Assembly: GCA_035548055.1 (NCBI GenBank) | Contig: DASZTL010000001.1 | Location: forward strand, 1-39,635 | Origin: DASZTV01 sp035548055 | Lineage (GTDB): Bacteria > Actinomycetota > Actinomycetes > JAFAQI01 | DNA length: 39,635 nt | Direction of reading: 5' to 3' | In this document: one piece after another, positions 1 to 7,881 of the stretch | Layout: the number at the start of each line of letters is the position of its first letter | Position numbering within the stretch: the stretch's first letter is position 1 | The notes under the pieces: generated by a model | What the model was told of the DNA's origin: nothing | Database searches by the model: none | Seen by the model: the letters and a program-made list of their open reading frames with translations, nothing else | Made by a program: the position numbers and the translations under genes

Positions 1-10
1 CTCAATAGAG

Positions 11-129
11 TTTCGGCGGCATATAGCGCAGGGGAAACGCCCGGTCCCATTCCGAACCCGGAAGCTAAGCCCTGCAGCGCCGATGGTACTGCCCTGGAGA
101 CGGGGTGGGAGAGTAGGACGCCGCCGGAC
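11..129 (+). rRNA. rrf: 5S ribosomal RNA
   Basis: The 5S core is clear: the block around 42-80 (CCGGTCCCATTCCGAACC followed by GGAAGCTAAG) and GAGAGTAGGACGCCGCC near the 3' end. The 5' GGCGGC at 16-21 pairs with GCCGCC near 120-126 to close helix I. It is the last gene of an rRNA operon whose 23S lies outside the window. The exact ends are uncertain by a few bases. Confidence 0.95.
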
Positions 130-137
130 ATCTTCAA

Positions 138-170
138 CGAAAGGCCACCCGATCATCGGGTGGCCTTTCG
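138..170 (+). terminator. rRNA operon terminator hairpin
   Basis: Two perfectly complementary 16-base arms (138-153 and 155-170) with a one-base centre sit right after the 5S gene. The right arm contains CCTTT but no long U tract follows. The position and perfect stem support an intrinsic terminator of the rrn operon. Confidence 0.85.
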
Positions 171-210
171 TGGTTATCTGGCCTTTTCCGACTTCGCCAA
201 GGAGCTTGTT

Positions 211-1116
211 GTGCCACCGTCACGCCGCCAGCCGGGCGCCTCGGGAGGTTCGGACCGGCGTCGTGGCGGCCCGCCGCAACGGGGCGGGAAGGCCCCAGCG
301 AGTGGTCGGCCGCAGCGCGACGCGACCTCGGCCGGATCCCAGCGAGATGACCGCTCGTCCCGTGCGGCCCGGCCTGCCCGGGACGAGCGTGCGGCCCGGC
401 CTGCCCGCGACGAGCGCCCGTCTCGAGCGCCGCGCGAGGACCGGCCGCCCCGCCCGCCGGAGCCGCCGCTGGCCGATGACATCCAGGCCCGGGACCTCGA
501 CCGAACGGCGCGGGCCGGGTTGCGCATCCTCAGCGAGGGCCTCGCCGAGAAGATCGCGCGCCACCTCGTCGCCGCGGGCCGTGCCCTCGATGACGACCCG
601 GAGCTGGCACTGGCCCACGCTCGGTTTGCTCGCGCCCTCGCGCCGCGGCTTGCGGTGTCCCGCGAGGCGGTCGGCGTCGCGGCCTACCGAGCCGGCGACT
701 ACGCGACGGCGCTGGCCGAGCTCCGAGCCGTACGCCGGATGACGGGCGACCCGTCGTACCTGCCGGTACTCGCCGACTGTGAGCGCGGCCTGGGACGCCC
801 GGAGCGGGCGCTCGCGCTGGTACGCGACCCGGACGCACGCCGGCTGGCGCCCGCTGAGCGGGTGGAGCTCACGATCGTCGAGTCAGGCGCTCGGCGCGAC
901 CGCGGCGAGGTGGAAGCGGCCGTCGTTGCTCTGCAGGGGCCCGCGCTGCGCCGCCAGGACGTCGCGCCGTGGACAGTACGACTTTGGTACGCCTACGCGG
1001 CTGCCCTCGCCGACGCCGGCCGGGTCGCGGAAGCGAAGGAGTGGTTCGTCGCGGTTGCCTCGATCGACGAGGACGGCGAGACCGACGCCGAGGAGCGCCT
1101 CGACGATCTCGACTGA
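211..1116 (+). CDS. TPR-repeat protein with basic disordered N-terminus (Rv1691-like)
   Basis: A 301-residue protein in two parts. Residues 1 to about 95 are low complexity, rich in Arg, Pro, Ala and Gly, and contain a 27-bp tandem repeat. From about residue 95 it is helical, with Ala-rich, Leu-containing pairs of helices typical of degenerate tetratricopeptide repeats, and it ends in an acidic tail. TPR proteins are scaffolds; no enzymatic motif is visible. I chose GTG 211 because AAGGAG lies 7 bases upstream; an in-frame ATG at 160 lies inside the terminator hairpin and has no ribosome site. The position after 5S and shortly before tlyA matches M. tuberculosis Rv1691. The function is unknown. 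Confidence 0.85.
   Translation: MPPSRRQPGASGGSDRRRGGPPQRGGKAPASGRPQRDATSAGSQRDDRSSRAARPARDERAARPARDERPSRAPREDRPPRPPEPPLADDIQARDLDRTARAGLRILSEGLAEKIARHLVAAGRALDDDPELALAHARFARALAPRLAVSREAVGVAAYRAGDYATALAELRAVRRMTGDPSYLPVLADCERGLGRPERALALVRDPDARRLAPAERVELTIVESGARRDRGEVEAAVVALQGPALRRQDVAPWTVRLWYAYAAALADAGRVAEAKEWFVAVASIDEDGETDAEERLDDLD
361..414 (+). repeat. 27-bp tandem repeat, two copies
   Basis: Bases 361-387 and 388-414 are copies of one 27-mer that differ at a single base. Each encodes R-A-A-R-P-A-R-D-E in frame within the basic N-terminus of the TPR protein. A diverged third unit may follow (R-P-S-R-A-P-R-E-D). It probably expands and contracts by replication slippage. Confidence 0.85.
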
Positions 1117-1138
1117 GCAAACGCGGTGATCTTGGGGG

Positions 1139-2083
1139 TTAGGGGGCGGCTTCGAGCTGGTCGAGCCAGCGGTTGATGCCGTTGATGTTGGCGGCAGTCG
1201 AGTTCAACAGCTCGAACTTCGCGTCGAGCGCCGGATCGGTGTAGAGCCGCCCGTAGCGCTCTGCCGTCCGCTCCCGCAGCATCGTCACCGCGTGGTCGAG
1301 GTCGAGTGAGCTGGTGCGGGTCTCCTTGACCAGATCGACCCAGCTGAGCAGCTCCTCGGCGGCTTCCTCGAGCGCGGTGCCCACGTGGGACACCGGGCCG
1401 AAGTGGCTGAACAGCAACCGCTGCGGTCCGAGATCCGCGAAATGCCGCAACGAGGCCAGCGCAGTGCTGAGGTCGAAGTCCGGCGGCGGTGTCGAGGGTC
1501 GGATGGCGCCGATCTCGGGGATGAAGATGCCCGCCGCGTCACCGACGTACAGATCGCCGCTCTGGGAGTCGAGCAGGCCGACGTGATGCTGGGCATGCCC
1601 GGGGGAGTAGTACGTCGTGAGGGTCCGGCCGCCGCCGAGATCGATCGATCCCACCTCGTCAACCGCCCTGATCCGCCCGCTGTCGGTGGGTCGCAGCTGG
1701 CCGAACACGGTGTCCATCAGGTCACCGAAGACCCGGGTGGCGCTGCTCATCAGCTTGGCCGGGTCAGCGAGGTGCCGAGCGCCCCTCTGATGCACGACGA
1801 TCTCGGCGTTCGGATAGGCCTCGGCCAGGTCACCGACGCCGCCGGCGTGGTCGAGATGGATGTGGGTCACCGCGATGGTGGCCAGATCGTCGCGCCCGAT
1901 CCCGAGCGCATCCAGGGCACGTTGGACCGCCGGAGCTGATCGCGCGGTCCCGGTCTCGATCAGACACGGCCGGGAGCTCGCGATCAGGTATCCGGCGGTG
2001 ATGCCCTCATACCCGGACATCAGCGTGTCCAACCCATGGACGTCATCGCCCAGATCGACCGTTACCACTCGCTGCTCATCCAC
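1139..2083 (-). CDS. MBL-fold metallo-hydrolase
   Basis: A 314-residue metallo-beta-lactamase-fold hydrolase. The metal motif HxHxDH appears as T-H-I-H-L-D-H-A-G-G near residue 75. Downstream metal ligands are plausible at the H of S-P-G-H-A-Q-H-H, the D of V-G-D-A-A-G and the H of F-S-H-F-G. It most resembles the glyoxalase II-like or lactonase-like branch of two-metal hydrolases; the substrate cannot be read from sequence. The gene is convergent with the TPR gene (22 bases apart). The GTG start is placed 7 bases after a CAGACT -10-like box. Confidence 0.9.
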   Translation of the reverse strand: MDEQRVVTVDLGDDVHGLDTLMSGYEGITAGYLIASSRPCLIETGTARSAPAVQRALDALGIGRDDLATIAVTHIHLDHAGGVGDLAEAYPNAEIVVHQRGARHLADPAKLMSSATRVFGDLMDTVFGQLRPTDSGRIRAVDEVGSIDLGGGRTLTTYYSPGHAQHHVGLLDSQSGDLYVGDAAGIFIPEIGAIRPSTPPPDFDLSTALASLRHFADLGPQRLLFSHFGPVSHVGTALEEAAEELLSWVDLVKETRTSSLDLDHAVTMLRERTAERYGRLYTDPALDAKFELLNSTAANINGINRWLDQLEAAP

Positions 2084-2090
2084 AGCTCAC

Positions 2091-2096
2091 AGTCTG
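2091..2096 (-). promoter_or_regulatory. Candidate leaderless -10 box for the MBL hydrolase gene
   Basis: CAGACT on the minus strand ends 7 bases before GTG 2083. It departs from TAnnnT at its first base, so support is modest. Confidence 0.4.
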
Positions 2097-2194
2097 CGCC
2101 GTGTCATCCACTGACCGCTCGCCAGGTCCGAGCCGCTGTCAGACGGTCGCCCGAGTGTCGACCCCGTAGCGCCGTCACCTGAGGAGGCACCCTG

Positions 2195-2542
2195 ATGGCA
2201 GCAACCGCCGCGGCTGGGACACGAGCCGCCCCCGAGCACCGCAACGACGTCTTCGTCACGGGTCGACTGTCGACGTACGCCGACGAACGCGAGCTACCGA
2301 GCGGGGACCAGGTGGTCACCTGGCGACTGATCGTCGACCGGCCGTCCGACGGCGGACGGGCCGGGATCGACGCGATCGACTGTGTCACCTTCGGGGCCCG
2401 GCTTCGCCGCGCGGCGGTGAAATGGCAGCCCGGCGAGATCATCGAGGTCGAGGGAGCGCTTCGTCGCCGGTTCTGGCGCAGCAGCGCGGGCACGGCGAGC
2501 CGCTTCGAGGTCGAGGTGAGCCGCGCGGCCCGGCGGCGCTGA
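2195..2542 (+). CDS. Single-stranded DNA-binding protein-like OB-fold protein
   Basis: A 115-residue protein that matches the N-terminal OB-fold of SSB: N-D-V-F-V-T-G-R-L strand, a variable loop, V-V-T-W-R-L-I-V, D-C-V-T-F-G, and G-E-I-I-E-V-E-G-A-L-R-R-R-F-W. It lacks the acidic C-terminal tail by which housekeeping SSB recruits partners, and it is shorter than the usual 150-180 residues. It is therefore likely an accessory SSB paralogue rather than the essential one. GAGGAGG lies 7 bases upstream of ATG 2195. It points toward the convergent DUF1015 gene and away from the divergent MBL gene. Confidence 0.85.
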   Translation: MAATAAAGTRAAPEHRNDVFVTGRLSTYADERELPSGDQVVTWRLIVDRPSDGGRAGIDAIDCVTFGARLRRAAVKWQPGEIIEVEGALRRRFWRSSAGTASRFEVEVSRAARRR

Positions 2543-2571
2543 CCGCCACCGAAGGCCGAACCGGGGCAGCG

Positions 2572-3858
2572 CTAGTCGGCGTCCTCGAACGCGCGGATCA
2601 GCAGACCGGTCGCCGGCTTCGGCACGAACAGCGTCGACTTGCGCGGCATCCGGTCACCAGCAGCAGCAACCGCGACGACGTCGGCGACCGGCGTGGGGTT
2701 GAGCAGGAGCGCAGTGCCACCACTCGCCTTCGCCGCGTTGACGGCGGCCGGGACGTCGTGGTGGAACTCGACGATCTCCTCGTTGTCCTCGAGACCCCAC
2801 AGCCCGCGGATGAGCAGCGTGTGCGCGACGGAGACGTCGAGCGCCTGCCACGCCGCCGACCGGTCGCTCGGCATCGCGTCGGCAAGCGGACCGGGGGCGG
2901 GGTCGGTCAGCAACCATGCCGCGTCGCCGTCGGTGACCACGAAGGCGGTGCCGGCCTTGCCGGCGCGTTCGAGCGCCTCGAGGGCCACGCCGAGGTCGCC
3001 GTCGACCGCGGTGACCGTGAAGCCGCCGGCCGCGCGCTGGGCGGCGTCGGCGGCAGCCAGCCCCGGTACGGCGCGGTGGATGGCGTGGACCTCGGGCCCG
3101 AAGGCGGAGCCGTCGACGAGGAACGCCAGTCCGAGGTCCCACGGGCCGGCACCATCGCCCGCTTCGTGGCGCTCGGCCTGGTACTTCAAGAAGGTGGCGT
3201 AGCGGTGGTGGCCATCGGCGATCACCGCGCGGCGCGGATGAAGGTCGGCGGCGATCGCATCGAGGGTCTCGGCGTCGGTGATCGCCCAGACGCGGTGATG
3301 GACCCCGTCGGCGGTGGTGGCCTCGACCAGCGGGTCGCGACTGCCGGCGTCCGCGACGGCCCGGCTCGCCGCCCCGCCACCGTCGTAGACCAGGAAGATC
3401 ATCTCCAGGTCGGCTTCGGTCGCGCCCATCAGCGCCAGCCGGTCCGCGACCGGACCGGCCATGGTGTTCTCGTGTGGCAGCACGATCTGATCCTCGGCGG
3501 GGGTCAGCCCGAGAGCGCCGACGAGTCCGCGCTGGACATGGCCGCCCGCCTGCTGTTCGTAGACGTAGACCGCGGCGTCGCGGTCGGCGAGCAGCGTCCC
3601 GTCGCCGCGCCACTCGGCGAGCAGCCGGCCGGCCGCGGCGTACTTGCTGCCCGTTCCGTCATCGCGCGGCAAGGTGAGCCGGACGACGTTCGTCGGTGAG
3701 CGGCCCTCGAGCTCGGTCTGCTCTGCGGAGTCGATCACGTCGTACGGCGGTGCCAGGACGGACTCGAGCGGGGTGTCAGGGGCGTAACGCAAGGCGCGGA
3801 ACGGGGCGAGAACGAGGCCGTCGGGGCGAGGTGCCGAAGTCGAATCGGGCTGGGTCAT
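2572..3858 (-). CDS. DUF1015 family protein
   Basis: A 428-residue DUF1015 protein (PF08348-type nomenclature not checked; the family is recognised by motif). It shows the family pattern P-F-R-A-L-R-Y near the N-terminus, L-A-P-P-Y-D-V-I, and the signature I-A-D-G-H-H-R-Y-A-T in the middle. DUF1015 proteins resemble the ParB/SerK kinase superfamily; the actual reaction of this one is unknown. An upstream GTG at 3885 is possible, but ATG 3858 sits 7 bases after a TAGCAT -10 box, so a leaderless start is preferred. It is convergent with the SSB-like gene. Confidence 0.85.
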   Translation of the reverse strand: MTQPDSTSAPRPDGLVLAPFRALRYAPDTPLESVLAPPYDVIDSAEQTELEGRSPTNVVRLTLPRDDGTGSKYAAAGRLLAEWRGDGTLLADRDAAVYVYEQQAGGHVQRGLVGALGLTPAEDQIVLPHENTMAGPVADRLALMGATEADLEMIFLVYDGGGAASRAVADAGSRDPLVEATTADGVHHRVWAITDAETLDAIAADLHPRRAVIADGHHRYATFLKYQAERHEAGDGAGPWDLGLAFLVDGSAFGPEVHAIHRAVPGLAAADAAQRAAGGFTVTAVDGDLGVALEALERAGKAGTAFVVTDGDAAWLLTDPAPGPLADAMPSDRSAAWQALDVSVAHTLLIRGLWGLEDNEEIVEFHHDVPAAVNAAKASGGTALLLNPTPVADVVAVAAAGDRMPRKSTLFVPKPATGLLIRAFEDAD

Positions 3859-3865
3859 GCCCGGG

Positions 3866-3871
3866 ATGCTA
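3866..3871 (-). promoter_or_regulatory. Leaderless -10 box (TAGCAT) for the DUF1015 gene
   Basis: TAGCAT on the minus strand, 7 bases before ATG 3858. It fits the TAnnnT pattern repeated through the window and decides the start codon. Confidence 0.65.
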
Positions 3872-3909
3872 CGGCCCGACGTCACGGTCGGTGCGGGCAG
3901 GCTGGCGGC

Positions 3910-4263
3910 TCAGAGGCCGAAGAAGGAGCGCAGCCGCAGCATGTCGCGCATCGAGGCCGAGACGTTGAGCCGGCCGCGCAGCCAGCTGGCGAGAAACTCC
4001 TCCTGTCGGTCGGCGAGAGCGATCAGCAGGTCGCTGTCGAGGGCCAACTTCACGTCGGCATCCGGCTCTTCGCCAGGCGCGCACTCGGCGAGGTCGTGAA
4101 CTCCGTCCGGATCGAGCCGGGCGGTGAACATCAGGTCGAGGTCACGAACCTTGCAGGACACGGTCCGCGGCGGCACGTGCTTCTCTCGAAGTGCCGGGTC
4201 GAGGCCGTCGAGCTGCTTGGTGAGCCGGCCCAGCGCCGCGCGGCACTGCCTGACCGTCGCCAT
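3910..4263 (-). CDS. SCP2 sterol-binding-domain-like protein
   Basis: A 117-residue single-domain protein resembling the SCP2 (sterol carrier protein 2) fold: a beta-rich first half (V-S-C-K-V-R-D-L-D-L-M-F-T-A-R-L), an acidic loop, D-V-K-L-A-L-D-S-D-L-L-I-A-L-A-D, and the terminal R-G-R-L-N-V-S-A-S-M-R-D-M-L-R-L pattern seen in actinobacterial SCP2 proteins. SCP2 domains hold hydrophobic ligands; the ligand here is unknown. The ATG 4263 start lies 6 bases after a TAGCGT -10 box. It is transcribed divergently from the tlyA operon. Confidence 0.8.
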   Translation of the reverse strand: MATVRQCRAALGRLTKQLDGLDPALREKHVPPRTVSCKVRDLDLMFTARLDPDGVHDLAECAPGEEPDADVKLALDSDLLIALADRQEEFLASWLRGRLNVSASMRDMLRLRSFFGL

Positions 4264-4269
4264 CGCGCA

Positions 4270-4275
4270 ACGCTA
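4270..4275 (-). promoter_or_regulatory. Leaderless -10 box (TAGCGT) for the SCP2-like gene
   Basis: TAGCGT on the minus strand, 6 bases before ATG 4263. It is back to back with the plus-strand -10 at 4315-4320; 17-bp spacing puts both -35 regions at about 4292-4298. Confidence 0.65.
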
Positions 4276-4289
4276 ATGGAGGCCGACGC

Positions 4290-4309
4290 GGTGCCTGGGG
4301 GGTGCCTGG
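4290..4309. repeat. Direct repeat GGTGCCTGG between divergent promoters
   Basis: Two identical 9-mers at 4290-4298 and 4301-4309, 11 bases apart start to start, lie where the -35 regions of the SCP2-like and tlyA-operon promoters coincide. A candidate operator for one regulator acting on both sides. Confidence 0.5.
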
Positions 4310-4314
4310 TCGGC

Positions 4315-4320
4315 TACCGT
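4315..4320 (+). promoter_or_regulatory. Leaderless -10 box (TACCGT) for the tlyA operon
   Basis: TACCGT is followed by 6 bases and then GTG 4327. It sets the start of the small Rv1693-like protein. Confidence 0.65.
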
Positions 4321-4326
4321 CAATGC

Positions 4327-4536
4327 GTGGACGAGGCTGCGCCTGAGGCCGTCACCGCACCGGAGCCGGACGCGGTCGACGAGCGATCCGGGGTCGAGCC
4401 GACCGGTGTCGCGACGGTAGACGCCGCGCTCGATCGGCTGGCTGCCGTCGAGGGTGCCCCGGTGGAGGCCCACGTCCAGATCTTCGATGACGTCCAGCGC
4501 CAGCTGCACGAGGCCCTGGCAGAGCTCGAAGAGTGA
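4327..4536 (+). CDS. Small acidic protein upstream of tlyA (Rv1693-like)
   Basis: A 69-residue acidic protein. The C-terminal half (T-V-D-A-A-L-D-R-L, then H-V-Q-I-F-D-D-V-Q-R-Q-L-H-E-A-L) looks like two amphipathic helices. M. tuberculosis has a 58-residue conserved hypothetical, Rv1693, in the same place. Its stop overlaps the GTG of tlyA by 4 bases, so translation is probably coupled. The GTG start is leaderless by the TACCGT box. An in-frame ATG at 4276 would add 17 residues but lacks a ribosome site. The function is unknown. Confidence 0.75.
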   Translation: MDEAAPEAVTAPEPDAVDERSGVEPTGVATVDAALDRLAAVEGAPVEAHVQIFDDVQRQLHEALAELEE

Positions 4537-5330
4537 CCAGGAAGGCCCGACTCGACGCCGAGCTGGTGCGACGCGGCCTCGCTCGGTCGCGCCAGGACGC
4601 GGTCGATCTGGTGAACGCCGGCCGGGTGAAGGTCGCCGGGATGCCGGCACAGAAGGCGGCCACCGCGGTGGATGCCGCGACGCCGCTCGTGGTGGCCACC
4701 GGCACGGCCGACGACTCGGTGTCGCGTGGTGCTCACAAGCTCACCGGAGCCCTGGACGCATGGCCCGGGCTCGCGGTCGCTGCCCGGCGTTGCCTGGACG
4801 CGGGCGCATCGACCGGCGGGTTCACCCAGGTGCTGCTCCGGCGCGGTGCGCGAGAGGTCGTGGCGGTCGACGTCGGCTACGGGCAGCTCGCCTGGAGTCT
4901 GGCAAGCGACGAGCGGGTGCGAGTGCTGGATCGCACGAACGTGCGCACCCTCACTCCCGCGCACATTGACGGTGCGGTCGACCTGGTCGTCGCCGACCTC
5001 TCGTTCATCTCGCTCACCGTCGTGCTCGAAGCGCTAGCCGGCTGCCTCGTCGCCGGCGGTGACCTGGTCGTGATGGTCAAGCCGCAATTCGAAGCCGGCC
5101 GTGATGCGGTGGGATCGGGCGGCGTCGTCCGCGACCCGATGATTCGTGCGGCGGCCGTGTCGCGCGTGGCCGCCAAGGGCTGGCAGCTCGGACTCGGCGC
5201 CGCCGGCGTGGTCGCGAGCCCGTTGCCAGGACCGGCGGGAAACGTCGAGTACTTCCTGTGGCTGCGTTCCGATGCGCACCCGCTCGACGACTCCGACCTC
5301 GCCCGCGCCCTCGCGGTTGGCCCGCAGTGA
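4533..5330 (+). CDS. tlyA: TlyA, S4-domain rRNA 2'-O-methyltransferase
   Basis: A 265-residue TlyA. Residues 1-60 are an S4 RNA-binding domain (R-L-D-A-E-L-V-R-R-G-L-A-R-S-R and G-R-V-K-V). An FtsJ/RrmJ-type methyltransferase follows, with the SAM motif L-D-A-G-A-S-T-G-G-F at 88-97 and the later segments V-V-A-D-L-S-F-I-S-L and V-M-V-K-P-Q-F-E. In M. tuberculosis TlyA 2'-O-methylates C1409 of 16S and C1920 of 23S rRNA, and its loss gives capreomycin resistance. GTG 4533 overlaps the upstream stop. The next gene, nadK, begins 13 bases after its stop. Confidence 0.95.
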   Translation: MTRKARLDAELVRRGLARSRQDAVDLVNAGRVKVAGMPAQKAATAVDAATPLVVATGTADDSVSRGAHKLTGALDAWPGLAVAARRCLDAGASTGGFTQVLLRRGAREVVAVDVGYGQLAWSLASDERVRVLDRTNVRTLTPAHIDGAVDLVVADLSFISLTVVLEALAGCLVAGGDLVVMVKPQFEAGRDAVGSGGVVRDPMIRAAAVSRVAAKGWQLGLGAAGVVASPLPGPAGNVEYFLWLRSDAHPLDDSDLARALAVGPQ

Positions 5331-5343
5331 GCAGGGCCCGACG

Positions 5344-6237
5344 GTGACCACAGCGGCGGAGCGTGCGGTTCTCCTCGTCGTACACGTGAAGCGACCAGGG
5401 GCGACCGCTGCGGCCCGCGAACTCGCCGAGCGACTGGTCGCGTCGGGCGTCTCCGTCCGCGTTCTCGACGGCGAAGCCGCCGACATCGGCTGTGTCGACG
5501 CCGCGGTGCTGCCCGACGACCTCGACGCCGCTGTCGGGGCCGAGCTGGTGGTCGCGTTCGGCGGCGACGGCACGTTGCTGCGGGCGACGGAGTACGCCCG
5601 GCCGCAACGCACCCCGCTGCTCGGGGTGAACCTCGGTCACGTCGGCTTCCTCGCCGAGGCGGATCCGATCTCGCTCGATGACACGGCGGCGAAGATCCTG
5701 GCCGGCGACTACGAGGTCGAAGAGCGGCAGTCGCTCGACGTACGGGTGTTTCGCGGCGGAGCGGAAGTAGTGCGTGACTGGGCACTCAACGACGTCTCGG
5801 TCGAGAAGGACAGCCGCGAGCACATGGTCAACCTGATCCTCGAGATCGACGGCCGGCCGCTGTCGCGCTGGGGCTGTGACGGCCTGGTGTGCGCGACGCC
5901 GACCGGATCGACGGCCTACGCCTTCTCGGCCGGCGGACCTGTGGTGTGGCCGTCGGTGCAGGCACTGCTCGTCGTTCCGATCAGCGCGCACGCACTCTTC
6001 GCGCGGCCGCTCGTGGTGTCTCCGGCCTCGACCGTCGCGATCGAAATCACGGATGCGGCGTCGGCGGCAACCATGTTCTGCGACGGCCGACGGACGCATC
6101 CGCTCGGTCCCCACGACCGGCTCGAGATCGTGGCGGGACGCGAGCCGATCCGATTGGTGCGGCTGCGTACGGCGCCGTTCACCGACCGCCTGGTCGACAA
6201 GTTCCAGCTCCCAGTGCAGGGTTGGAGCGGTCGGTAG
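5344..6237 (+). CDS. nadK: NAD kinase
   Basis: A 297-residue ATP/polyphosphate-NAD kinase that makes NADP+ in the cytoplasm. Family motifs in order: the A-F-G-G-D-G-T-L-L-R loop, L-G-V-N-L-G-H-V-G-F-L-A-E, A-L-N-D-V-S-V-E-K, and C-D-G-L-V-C-A-T-P-T-G-S-T-A-Y-A-F-S. The length is normal for actinobacteria. GTG 5344 begins where the kinase fold begins (A-V-L-L-V-V-H). The tlyA-nadK-recN order is conserved in actinobacteria, but here recN is displaced by a DUF1800/DUF1501 pair. Confidence 0.95.
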   Translation: MTTAAERAVLLVVHVKRPGATAAARELAERLVASGVSVRVLDGEAADIGCVDAAVLPDDLDAAVGAELVVAFGGDGTLLRATEYARPQRTPLLGVNLGHVGFLAEADPISLDDTAAKILAGDYEVEERQSLDVRVFRGGAEVVRDWALNDVSVEKDSREHMVNLILEIDGRPLSRWGCDGLVCATPTGSTAYAFSAGGPVVWPSVQALLVVPISAHALFARPLVVSPASTVAIEITDAASAATMFCDGRRTHPLGPHDRLEIVAGREPIRLVRLRTAPFTDRLVDKFQLPVQGWSGR

Positions 6238-6297
6238 CGCGGAAGATCGTCACCCGTGATGGCTGGCGATCGTTGTGCGGACGTGGAGGCAGGCTGG

Positions 6298-7881
6298 ATG
6301 GGAGAGCACGGCAGGCTGGTGGGCCGGCGTGGCCTGCTCGGCGCAGCCGCAGCGGGCACCGCGGCCGCAGCCATCCCAGCGTGGCCGGTCGCCGCGGCTT
6401 CGCCCTCGCGGCGAAGTGCGCACCACCTCGACCACGTGCCGGTGGCGGTTCCGGACGACCACGCGTTGCACGTTCTGCGGCGGCTCGGCTACGGTCCGAC
6501 GCCTGGTGACCTCGCCGCCGTCCGGAAATCCGGCGTAGCGCGCTGGGTCGACAGCCAGCTGAGCGGAACATCACCAGACGTCCACGAGACGCTGATCGGC
6601 GCGATGTTCCCGTTCTTGTCGAACTCGCCGAAAGAAGTCGAGGATCTCTACTCCGGCGACTCGCAGACCGCGATCGCGGCCTACGAGTGGGCGACGCTTC
6701 ATCGCGCGATGTACAGCGAGCAGCAGGTTCGCGCTCGCCTCACCGAGGTGTGGCTCGATCACTTCAACGTCTGCTCGCTGGTCGACAAGCCGTTCCTGCC
6801 GTGGGCACGCTTCAGCTACGACTTCCAGGTGGTCAGACCCCGGGCGACGGGCACGTTCGTCGACTTGCTCAAGGCCGTCCTGGTCTCACCGGCGATGCTC
6901 ACGTTCCTCGACCAGTGGACCTCGAACAAGACCTATCCGGTGGAGAATCTCGCTCGCGAGAACCTCGAGCTCCACACCGTGGGTGTCGGCCACTTCGATG
7001 AACGCGACGTCAAGGCGTACGCGAAGCTGCTGACCGGGGCGACCATCAACACGCGCACGCTGGAATACGAGTATCGACCCGAGCTTCACTACACCGGCCG
7101 ACTCGAGATCCTGGGGTTCAAGGCCGCGAACCGGACGCCGAACGGGGAGCGTCTCATCGGGCAGTTCGCCGAGTACCTTGCACATCGGCCGACGACCGCA
7201 CGCAATGTGGCGCGTCGCCTGCTGGTCCACTACGTCAGCGACCGGCCGTCACGAAGCCTTGTCGATCGCGTCGCGCGGCACTACCTCCGCCAACACACCG
7301 ACATCGCCGCGACGCTGCGCTTCATCATCGATCAGCCGGAGTTCTTCGCCAGCCGCGGCAAGAAGACCCGCCGGCCCGGCGACTCATTCGCGGCGGCAGT
7401 CCGGGGCCTCGGCCTGACGTGGACCGGCATTGATCTCGGCGTTGCCACGGGCACGCTGATCAAGGCCTGGTCGCCCTACATCTCATTGCTGCGCGACGCC
7501 GGGCATGTCCCATCCGAGTGGTTCGCGCCGAACGGCTACCCGCAGGTCGCCCAACCGTGGCTCAACTCGAACACCACCCTGCAGGTCTGGCGGCTGATGG
7601 CCCTGCTGGTCCAGGCGGGCAACGGCGCACCGTTCGTGAAGGGGCTGGGGCCATCCGCGGACGTGTGGCGACCCGGGATGACGTACGACGGCGTCATCGC
7701 CGCGACCGCGCAGCGGATCACGGGTCAGCACATGCGTCCGGAGCATCGCCACGCCATCGCGAAGCTCGCCGGGGTCGAGCCTCAGGAGAAGCCGAACCTC
7801 GGGTGGCGCCTCGGGGGCACTGCGCCGCACCGTGCCATCGAGTTCGGCATCCTGGCGAGCGAGTACATGGTGCTGCGATGA
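6298..7881 (+). CDS. Tat-exported DUF1800 family protein
   Basis: A 527-residue DUF1800 protein. The N-terminus is a twin-arginine signal: G-R-R-G-L-L-G, then an Ala-rich hydrophobic stretch and a likely A-x-A cleavage region near residue 33-35. Family features follow: H-V-L-R-R-L-G-Y-G-P-T near residue 58, R-A-R-L-T-E-V-W-L-D-H-F-N-V, and N-L-A-R-E-N-L-E-L-H-T-V-G. The function of the family is not established. ATG 6298 has GGAGG 8 bases upstream and gives a signal of normal length; GTG 6256 is an alternative. Its stop overlaps the next gene by ATGA. It is absent from the mycobacterial version of this locus. Confidence 0.9.
   Translation: MGEHGRLVGRRGLLGAAAAGTAAAAIPAWPVAAASPSRRSAHHLDHVPVAVPDDHALHVLRRLGYGPTPGDLAAVRKSGVARWVDSQLSGTSPDVHETLIGAMFPFLSNSPKEVEDLYSGDSQTAIAAYEWATLHRAMYSEQQVRARLTEVWLDHFNVCSLVDKPFLPWARFSYDFQVVRPRATGTFVDLLKAVLVSPAMLTFLDQWTSNKTYPVENLARENLELHTVGVGHFDERDVKAYAKLLTGATINTRTLEYEYRPELHYTGRLEILGFKAANRTPNGERLIGQFAEYLAHRPTTARNVARRLLVHYVSDRPSRSLVDRVARHYLRQHTDIAATLRFIIDQPEFFASRGKKTRRPGDSFAAAVRGLGLTWTGIDLGVATGTLIKAWSPYISLLRDAGHVPSEWFAPNGYPQVAQPWLNSNTTLQVWRLMALLVQAGNGAPFVKGLGPSADVWRPGMTYDGVIAATAQRITGQHMRPEHRHAIAKLAGVEPQEKPNLGWRLGGTAPHRAIEFGILASEYMVLR

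Noticed and set aside
160..210. ATG start for the TPR protein at 160
   Set aside because: It lies inside the rRNA terminator hairpin; GTG 211 has AAGGAG upstream.
2422..3699. 425-codon open frame on the plus strand
   Set aside because: It lies opposite the DUF1015 gene and its Arg/Gly/Val-rich composition is that of a shadow frame.
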